From assembly GCF_003052585.1 (NCBI RefSeq), contig NZ_QASN01000020.1, forward strand, positions 434,001 to 498,000: a stretch of 64,000 nt of DNA, read 5' to 3'. The position numbers were made by a program, and so were the translations under genes. Below, piece by piece: positions 58,214 through 64,000 of the stretch (its first letter is position 1; each line of letters opens with the position of its first letter). This DNA comes from Pseudomonas mangrovi. GTDB taxonomy: Bacteria > Pseudomonadota > Gammaproteobacteria > Pseudomonadales > Pseudomonadaceae. The notes beneath the pieces are model-generated. The model saw only the letters and a list, made by a program, of their open reading frames with translations, had not been told where the DNA came from and searched no databases.

Positions 58214-59017
58214 ATGCGTCTGATCGCGATTACCCTTCTGGGCTTTTTCAGCTCGCTGAGCCTGGCTGCGGATGTGGCCGGGAGCCGTGATCTGGAGCTG
58301 CTCGAGCGCTTTCCGCGCGCCCAGATAAGTGATTACCGGGTGGTCGAGGAGGTCGAGAGACTGTATCCGCTGGGTTCTGTGCGTCGCCTCAGCGGCCGGT
58401 TGCGCTATGAGCGTGAGCTCAATGTGGTCGGGCGGCAAACCTCGGTGACCTACGCGCTGCCGACGGGGCATTCGCATCTGGAAGCCTTTGCTCAGGCACG
58501 CGAAGCGCTGCGTGCCGATGGCGCCGCGCTGCTTTACTGGTGCGAAGGCCGTGAGTGTGGTTCAAGCGCACTCTGGGCCAATACCGTCTTCGCCAACGCA
58601 CAGCTCAATGGCGGTGATGATCAGCAGGCCTACGCCCTGCTGCGTCTGAAAACCGATGCAGATGACCGTGTGCTGGCCCTGTACGCGGTCACCCGTGGCA
58701 ACCGGCGGGCCTACCTGCTTGCCGAACAGCTGGAACTTAAAGATCCCCTCGACGAGCTGCTGCCGGTACCGGCAACCCTGTTGCGGCTGCTGCGTGCGGG
58801 TGAGGCATTGCCCCTGGGCTCTGCCGCGACGCCACCCCAGGACTGGGTCGAGTTGTTGGCACGAACGCTCAATCAGGACATCACCCTGCGTGTGCTGCTG
58901 CGCGGGCCCCAGGCATCAGTCTGGCGAGATGCACTGGCCGCGGCAGGTGTGCGGGCGGCACGGCTGGAGGCGGAAGACGCGCTCAGTGGCGAGCTGGTCC
59001 TGAGCAGAGTGCGCTGA
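58214..59017 (+). CDS. DUF4892 exported protein
   Basis: A 267-residue protein with signal peptide MRLIAITLLGFFSSLSLAADVAG and a DUF4892 domain, marked by DLELLERFPRAQISDYRV and LYWCEGRECGSSALWANTVFANAQLNG; the CxxxxC pair might form a disulfide. The C-terminal part (TLNQDITLRVLLRGPQASVWRDAL) resembles an OmpA-like helix region only weakly. It starts three bases after the GST stop. The function is unknown. Confidence 0.85.
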   Translation: MRLIAITLLGFFSSLSLAADVAGSRDLELLERFPRAQISDYRVVEEVERLYPLGSVRRLSGRLRYERELNVVGRQTSVTYALPTGHSHLEAFAQAREALRADGAALLYWCEGRECGSSALWANTVFANAQLNGGDDQQAYALLRLKTDADDRVLALYAVTRGNRRAYLLAEQLELKDPLDELLPVPATLLRLLRAGEALPLGSAATPPQDWVELLARTLNQDITLRVLLRGPQASVWRDALAAAGVRAARLEAEDALSGELVLSRVR

Positions 59018-59180
59018 TTCGCAACTTCGCCGACGGCGGGCCAATTGCCAGCAGTCGGCGCTTGTGAGCGACCACCATTGCAGGCATCCTCTACTGCCTT
59101 TTTTTGCCGTGCCAGTGAGACCGCGCTGAGATTTTTCATTTCAGTCTCTCTGGCCAGTTGTCTTGCACGGAGTGCAGTGG

Positions 59181-60257
59181 ATGTTCGAGAACGACCGGTT
59201 GCTGGTCCAGATCCTGTTGCTGGGTCTGCTGGGTGCCTGTCTCTGGGTTCTCGCGCCATTCTGGTCCGCCCTGTTCTGGGCCGCGGTACTGGCTTTTGCC
59301 AGCTGGCCGCTGATGCGTATCCTGACCCGCCTGCTCAACGGCCGCACGACGACTGCCGCCAGCCTGCTGACCGCAGGCTGGATGCTGCTGGTTGCGGTGC
59401 CGCTGGTGCTGCTGGGCTTCAACATTGCCGACCATATCCGTGACGTCAATCTGTTCATCCGCGAGGTGCAGGTGGACGGTCTGCCGTCCCCGCCGGAGTG
59501 GATGGTCGGCCTGCCGCTGGTGGGCGAGCGCCTGGCAAGCCTGTGGGCGCTGGTCGATCAGCAGGGTGCAGCCTTCTTCGCTTCGCTCAAGCCCTACGTG
59601 GGGCAGGTCGGCAACTGGCTGCTGGCGCGCAGCGCGCGCATCGGTGCCGGCATGCTCGAGCTGGCTCTGAGCCTGGTGCTGGTGTTCTTCTTCTATCGTG
59701 ATGGTCCGCGTCTGGCAGCGCTGGTGCACCGTATGCTGCAGCGGCTGATCGGTGATCGCGCCGGACATTACCTCGAACTGGTTGCCGGCACCGTGCAGCG
59801 GGTGGTCAACGGGGTCATAGGTACGGCTGCAGCGCAGGGCCTGCTGGCGTTCATCGGTTTCCTGATTGCTGGCGTGCCGGGCGCTCTGGTGCTCGGCCTG
59901 CTGACCTTCATGCTCAGCCTGATTCCCATGGGGCCGCCGCTGGTCTGGGTGCCGGCGGTGATCTGGCTGGTGATCCAGGGCGACTACGGTTACGCGATTT
60001 TTCTCGGCGCCTGGGGCACTTTCGTCATCAGTGGCGTGGACAACGTGCTCAAGCCCTACCTGATCAGTCGCGGCGGCAACCTGCCGCTGGTCGTGGTGCT
60101 GCTCGGCGTGTTCGGCGGCATCCTGGCATTCGGATTCATGGGCTTGTTTCTTGGTCCGACCCTCTTGGCTGTTGCCTACAGCCTGCTCAACGACTGGGTC
60201 GCGTCCGACGTTGCGCCTTCACGCAGCGACGATTCCAACCCGCAAGGGCAGGGCTGA
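59181..60257 (+). CDS. AI-2E family transporter (PerM-like)
   Basis: A 358-residue membrane protein with about eight hydrophobic segments, two near the start (residues 9-30 and 33-52), the others after residue 150. LLAFIGFLIAGVPGALVLGLLTFMLSLIPMGPPLVWVPAVIWL and the GVDNVLKPYLISRGGNLPLVVVLLGVFGGILAFGFMGLFLGP region are diagnostic of the AI-2E/PerM family. Members have been linked to autoinducer-2 export or to Na+(Li+)/H+ antiport; the name should not be read as proof of a substrate. ATG at 59181 is preferred to TTG at 59163. Confidence 0.9.
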   Translation: MFENDRLLVQILLLGLLGACLWVLAPFWSALFWAAVLAFASWPLMRILTRLLNGRTTTAASLLTAGWMLLVAVPLVLLGFNIADHIRDVNLFIREVQVDGLPSPPEWMVGLPLVGERLASLWALVDQQGAAFFASLKPYVGQVGNWLLARSARIGAGMLELALSLVLVFFFYRDGPRLAALVHRMLQRLIGDRAGHYLELVAGTVQRVVNGVIGTAAAQGLLAFIGFLIAGVPGALVLGLLTFMLSLIPMGPPLVWVPAVIWLVIQGDYGYAIFLGAWGTFVISGVDNVLKPYLISRGGNLPLVVVLLGVFGGILAFGFMGLFLGPTLLAVAYSLLNDWVASDVAPSRSDDSNPQGQG

Positions 60258-60309
60258 ACCCGGCCGCGACAAACTCCTGCAACACCACACAACACAGAAG
60301 AGCTGACAC

Positions 60310-61845
60310 ATGAAAAAGACAGGGATAGCCATTGCCGTTCTGCTAGCCGTAGGGGCCGCCGCTACCGGTGGTGCCTGGTACACCGGTACCCAGCTGGAAG
60401 GCGTCATCAACGATGCGGTGGCCAAGAGCAACGAGCAGATCGCCCAGCAATTGCCCGGCATGGGTCTGAAACTGGAGCTGGTCTCCCTTGATCGCGGTTT
60501 CTGGAGCAGCGATGCACGCTACCGTATCGAGCTGGGCGAGCTGGGCGAGGACCTGGCGGCTTCCGAGATCATCGTGCTGGATCACATCGAACACGGTCCG
60601 CTACCGCTGTCGCGCCTGAAGCGCCTGCAGCTGGTCCCGGTGCTGGCGCACAGCAACGCGCGCCTGGAGCAGAACGCACTGCTCGAGCCGCTGTTCAAGA
60701 TGAGCGGTGGCGTAGACCCGGTGGTTGCAGAAGGCTCCATTGGCTTTGATCGCAGCACCAGTGGCCAGGTAATAGTCGCGCCGCTGACCTTCATCGAAGA
60801 AGGCAAGGGCAGCTTTGAATTTTCCGGTTTCAAGGGTGACTTCGCGGCTACCGAGGACGCCAGCGAGATGAAGATCGACGGCAACGTCGAGAGCATTCTG
60901 GTCAAGGTACAGGGCCCCAATGCGGCCACTGTCCAGCTCAAGGGCATGAATATCGCCAGTGATCGTGAGCGCAGCAGCTCCGGTGTTTACCTGGGCGAAG
61001 GCAACTTCAGCCTCGACAGCCTCGAGGTCAGCGGTTCCGAGATTCAGCCGGTGGTGCTGCATCGCATCGTGCAGAAGGACAGCATGACCCAGTCCGGCGA
61101 CAAGCTGGCCGGGACACTCAACTACGAGGTAGGCGAGGTCACCTACGCCGGCAAGCCGCTGGGCTCGACCCGCATGGACTGGAGCGTTGCCGATCTGGAC
61201 GCCGTTGCGGTCAAGAGTCTGATGGATCTGTACAACGCCTACGCCGTGCGCCTGCAAACCGGTCTGGCCGATACCGAGCCGACCGAGGAGGAGCGTGCGC
61301 AACTGATGGCTGCTATCGATACGCTGCTGGCCGGCAACCCGAAAATCGCCCTCGACAACCTGTCGTTCAAGACCGCCAACGGCGAGAGCAGCTTCAGTCT
61401 CAAGCTGGCGCTGGCCAAGCCGCAGTCCCTCGAGCTGCCGCCCGAAGAACTGGTCAAACAACTGCTGTCCAGTCTTGACGCGCGCCTGGTCGTGGCCAAG
61501 CCGATGATCAGCGACGTGGTCGGCTACAAGGTGCTTTTCGAGCCGGACGCCGATCCGCAGGCAGTCGCCATGGAAGCCAAGATGATGGCCGAAATGGCCG
61601 GCGAGATGGCCGGCGCCATGCAGCTGGGCAAGCTCGAAGGCGACAACATCGTCTCCAACCTCAACTATGCCAACGGTCAGGTCGACTTCAACGGCCAGGT
61701 GATGCCGGTGGAGCAGTTCGCCGGGATGCTGGCGATGATGGCGCCGGGCGGCATGGCTGCGCCGGACGATAGCCAGTACTACGAGGAAGATCAGGCCGAG
61801 GAAGAAGCCGAAGACGGCGGCTACGACGAGGAAGGCGCCGAATAA
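60310..61845 (+). CDS. DUF945 (YdgA-like) exported protein
   Basis: A 511-residue protein of the DUF945/YdgA family. One N-terminal signal or anchor (MKKTGIAIAVLLAVGAAATGGAWYTGTQLEGVINDAV) is followed by a long beta-rich domain. Repeating LxGxxxxDxxxxxxLxGxxL patterns and LDNLSFKTANGESSFSLKLAL are typical. The C-terminus is Met-rich (AKMMAEMAGEMAGAMQ) then strongly acidic. AAGAGCTGAC is the ribosome binding site. A terminator follows. No role is established. Confidence 0.88.
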   Translation: MKKTGIAIAVLLAVGAAATGGAWYTGTQLEGVINDAVAKSNEQIAQQLPGMGLKLELVSLDRGFWSSDARYRIELGELGEDLAASEIIVLDHIEHGPLPLSRLKRLQLVPVLAHSNARLEQNALLEPLFKMSGGVDPVVAEGSIGFDRSTSGQVIVAPLTFIEEGKGSFEFSGFKGDFAATEDASEMKIDGNVESILVKVQGPNAATVQLKGMNIASDRERSSSGVYLGEGNFSLDSLEVSGSEIQPVVLHRIVQKDSMTQSGDKLAGTLNYEVGEVTYAGKPLGSTRMDWSVADLDAVAVKSLMDLYNAYAVRLQTGLADTEPTEEERAQLMAAIDTLLAGNPKIALDNLSFKTANGESSFSLKLALAKPQSLELPPEELVKQLLSSLDARLVVAKPMISDVVGYKVLFEPDADPQAVAMEAKMMAEMAGEMAGAMQLGKLEGDNIVSNLNYANGQVDFNGQVMPVEQFAGMLAMMAPGGMAAPDDSQYYEEDQAEEEAEDGGYDEEGAE

Positions 61846-61867
61846 GCGCCTGCTTCATCCGTCCATC

Positions 61868-61907
61868 ACGGCGGCCAGGCATTTGCGCCTGCCCGCCGTT
61901 TTTTTTT
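61868..61907 (+). terminator. Intrinsic terminator after the DUF945 gene
   Basis: CGGCGG (61869-61874) pairs with CCGCCG (61893-61898), with an inner AGGC/GCCT pair, followed by nine T residues. It lies 23 bases after the stop codon. Confidence 0.88.
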
Positions 61908-61926
61908 GCGGCACGGGAATGATTCG

Positions 61927-63228
61927 ATGCACAAGGGAATGACGATGGCCCTGCGCGCCTGCGCCATTGCGCTGGTCGTCGGTGGGTGCAGCCCGTCACT
62001 GCTGGCGATGCCGGCGCACGGGCTGGAGATTGGTGGCTTCGGCCGCCCCATGCAGGCGGCCGAGGTCGAGGCCTTTCTCGATCGCGGCGCGCGCTTTGCC
62101 TATCGCGGCAAGCAACTGCAGCCGGTGGGTGACTGGTACCAGCGCAATTCGCGCTTCTACCTGCTGGGAGACCAGCGATCCATGCTGGCAATCGGTATCG
62201 GCAAGGAAGCCCTCAGTACCGACTACTTCAAGCCCGGCACACAGCTGATCCGCATCCACGAGACCGGCGTGCCTCTTTCCACACAGCTCAGCACTTTCGC
62301 CACGCTCGGCTGGCCGCAGAGCAACCCGGATCTACGGGTCTTTCCGCAGATTGCCGCGGTGCTGTCGGACTCCAGCGGCGAGCTGCGCCGCTATTCGCTA
62401 CCGCCCTATGCTCGGGAAGGGCTGCTGCTGGTGGCGCCGGACCAGAGTCGCCTGGTCTCGCGCCAGGCCTACGGGCCGGTGGTGTTGATCGAGCCCGGGC
62501 AGGGCCTGGTCGGAATGCTCTGGCCGGACCCGAAGACCCTGACTGCCGCGCGCGAGCAGGTCAGTCGCGAAGGTCGCCGCCTGGCACAGACCGGACGCTA
62601 CGACCACGGCTCCCAGTTCGGGCTGTTCGAGCCCTACGCCAACTACCAGTGGCTCAACGACAGCGTCAGCTGGTACCGCAAGGATGGCCAGTGGCATCTG
62701 CGTGGATTCGGCAAGACAACCGAGCCTGAACCGCTTTCGACCGATTTCGCGCGCTTTCTGCAGGGCTACTACGCGCAACTGGTGCTGACCGGAAAGCCTC
62801 CGGCCTGGAAGAACTTCCGCGCCGGGCACCCGGGGTTCCGCGTACTGCCCAGCAACGACCCCAGATTGAGGCAGCCGTGCAACTGCGGGCCGCTGTACTT
62901 CCTCGACAATCCGCTGCCACTGGCCTTCGAGCTCACCAGGCCGCACCAGCTGCTGGGGGTTCGCGTCGAAGCCTTCGGCTTGTCCGACTGGCGTCTCAAG
63001 CCACTGCTCTACACCCGTCAGGACAAGCCGGCCGCCCTGACCGCCATGACCCGCCACTTCGCTTCTCGCGGGCTACGCATGGAACCGCTCAATGCCGACT
63101 ACCACGTGATTCGCGGCGGGGCGGTAAAGGTCTTCGTACGTTTCCACACCACCGCCGATCCCTCGACCCTGGCGATCGAGGTGGCAGACCACGGTGATAT
63201 CTACTGCGTGGAGTGCCACCATGACTGA
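61927..63228 (+). CDS. Uncharacterised lipoprotein (434 aa)
   Basis: A protein with lipobox VVGGC after a short hydrophobic leader, so predicted to be lipid-anchored. ATGs at 61927, 61939 and 61945 are all possible; 61945 has AGGGA at the best distance, and 61927 is the longest with some support. The mature part is rich in aromatic and basic residues (GDWYQRNSRFYLLGDQRSML, FGLFEPYANYQWLNDSVSWYRKDGQWHLRGFG). It ends with a His/Cys-containing DIYCVECHHD tail. I recognise no family. It overlaps the next lipoprotein gene by eight bases, so the pair probably works together. Confidence 0.7.
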   Translation: MHKGMTMALRACAIALVVGGCSPSLLAMPAHGLEIGGFGRPMQAAEVEAFLDRGARFAYRGKQLQPVGDWYQRNSRFYLLGDQRSMLAIGIGKEALSTDYFKPGTQLIRIHETGVPLSTQLSTFATLGWPQSNPDLRVFPQIAAVLSDSSGELRRYSLPPYAREGLLLVAPDQSRLVSRQAYGPVVLIEPGQGLVGMLWPDPKTLTAAREQVSREGRRLAQTGRYDHGSQFGLFEPYANYQWLNDSVSWYRKDGQWHLRGFGKTTEPEPLSTDFARFLQGYYAQLVLTGKPPAWKNFRAGHPGFRVLPSNDPRLRQPCNCGPLYFLDNPLPLAFELTRPHQLLGVRVEAFGLSDWRLKPLLYTRQDKPAALTAMTRHFASRGLRMEPLNADYHVIRGGAVKVFVRFHTTADPSTLAIEVADHGDIYCVECHHD

Positions 63229-63805
63229 CTCGCTGCGCCTTCTTCGCGGGCCCGTGCTCCTCTCGGCGCTGGCCGTGCTGGCCGGTTGCCGTTCCTACGA
63301 GTACGTGCCGGACATCCCCAGTGAACAGTTCGATCCGCAGCAGAGCCTGGGCAGCCTTGAGGTCCGTTTCCCGCGTGAGCAACGCAATCCACCAACGTTG
63401 AAAGGCTCCTTCTACCGCAAGGTGCTGGACCCCGAGATGGGGGTTGCCGGTACCTATGTCTTTGCCATCGTCTACCCGACCATGCAGGTCGGCGAGGACT
63501 ACTCGGCGCTGACTATCGAAGGCCAGACCCTTGGCGATGGTCATTGGCGCTTTGCCATACCGCACAAGCGTGGCTGGGACGGTCCGCATGACCTCAGGCT
63601 GCGTTTCCCCAATGCGCAGATTCATGGCGGACAGACGTTTCTCTTCCGTTTCATCGAAGGGCAGAGCTGCCTCAACGATTACACCCTCGATCAGCAAGGC
63701 GGCACGCCGCTGCAGATAAGTGTCCGCTTTAAGCGGCCTGCCTGCCTGCTGCCCTGTTCGCCATCGCTGAATGATCCGGCCAAGTGCTCGAATCTGTGGC
63801 GCTGA
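63221..63805 (+). CDS. Uncharacterised lipoprotein (194 aa)
   Basis: A protein with signal MTDSLRLLRGPVLLSALAVLAGC (lipobox LAGC). The mature region looks beta-rich (GSLEVRFPREQRN, DPEMGVAGTYVFAIVYPTMQVGEDYSALTIEGQ). The C-terminal part has four Cys (QSCLNDY, PACLLPCS, AKCSNLW). The start at 63221 overlaps the preceding gene (ATGACTGA). A GCCACC stretch precedes it, so translation may rely on coupling. No family is recognised. Confidence 0.72.
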   Translation: MTDSLRLLRGPVLLSALAVLAGCRSYEYVPDIPSEQFDPQQSLGSLEVRFPREQRNPPTLKGSFYRKVLDPEMGVAGTYVFAIVYPTMQVGEDYSALTIEGQTLGDGHWRFAIPHKRGWDGPHDLRLRFPNAQIHGGQTFLFRFIEGQSCLNDYTLDQQGGTPLQISVRFKRPACLLPCSPSLNDPAKCSNLWR

Positions 63806-64000
63806 GGGGTGTCAGCAAGGCCCTGACCAACGTGGGGCGGGTGGCGTAATCCGACTTTGCTGTCTGGGCAGGCGCGGACGTTACGACTTTGTGGTTCGAG
63901 CCGCGCTCTGGCGCCGAACCACGGCGCAACGCGCTGCGCTTATCGCGCCCCACACGGTTGTCTTCGCTTCCTATAGGGCGGATTAGCCGCAACGCGGCGT
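63806..64000. repeat. Non-coding repeat-like end region, with dispersed repeat copy 2
   Basis: No gene is supported in the last ~195 bases. GGCGCAACGCGCTGCGCTTA at 63923-63942 begins the 28-base match to 14608-14635. GGGCGGATTAGCCGCAACGC at 63975-63994, and GGGCGGGTGGCGTAATCCG at about 63836-63854, look like the two inverted ends of a common Pseudomonas intergenic repeat. The family assignment is from memory. Confidence 0.5.

Overview
The window is a GC-rich gammaproteobacterial chromosome segment, best read as Pseudomonas sensu lato. This rests on the protein sequences and on gene order: gltA / sdhCDAB / sucAB-lpd-sucCD / brnQ / htpG and fabB-fabA / hybrid kinase / gpsA follow an arrangement I know from the P. 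aeruginosa group. I see no tRNA, rRNA, CRISPR array, insertion sequence or prophage.

Layout. (1) 1-5464: the 3' part of a large Ig-repeat surface protein, then a TolC-like outer-membrane lipoprotein, an Asp/Asn beta-hydroxylase-like protein and a sulfotransferase in one tight + strand run, with a stand-alone APS kinase (cysC) converging on it. This is the best candidate here for an undescribed system: export of an adhesin coupled to oxidative or sulfate modification. (2) 5786-11126: the imuA-imuB-dnaE2 mutagenesis cassette on the - strand with a clear LexA box, whose flanks could serve as promoters in both directions and so also face dnaX. (3) 11260-16051: dnaX-ybaB-recR, a small DUF486 membrane protein, a YkgJ-type protein and a START-domain protein. 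(4) 16162-29144: the TCA block, gltA (-) and sdhCDAB-sucAB-lpd-sucCD (+), with readable promoters and strong intercistronic hairpins. (5) 29404-36976: a branched-chain amino acid carrier, membrane proteins, two small lipoproteins, two overlapping hotdog thioesterases and htpG. (6) 37496-46126: an accessory-looking signalling stretch with an MHYT-PAS hybrid kinase coupled to an HD-GYP regulator, OsmC, an exported amidohydrolase, a DUF3859 protein and a chemoreceptor with a sigma-28 type promoter. (7) 46194-53152: fabA-fabB, then a - strand set of TonB-dependent receptor, periplasmic binding-like protein and hybrid kinase. (8) 53313-63805: gpsA, DUF4389, sixA, a thioesterase, two alpha/beta hydrolases, a GST, DUF4892, an AI-2E family permease, a DUF945 protein and two uncharacterised lipoproteins. 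The last ~170 bases are non-coding repeat-like DNA.

How the parts work together. The centre is housekeeping: citrate synthase, succinate dehydrogenase, 2-oxoglutarate dehydrogenase and succinyl-CoA synthetase form a continuous TCA segment, while dnaX/recR/ybaB handle replication and repair next to an SOS-inducible error-prone polymerase cassette. The edges and region 6 carry surface, sensing and second-messenger functions (adhesin, c-di-GMP phosphodiesterase candidate, chemoreceptor, TonB receptor with kinase). Starts were chosen from ribosome binding sites, stop/start overlaps and the family N-terminus; many genes begin inside longer open frames.
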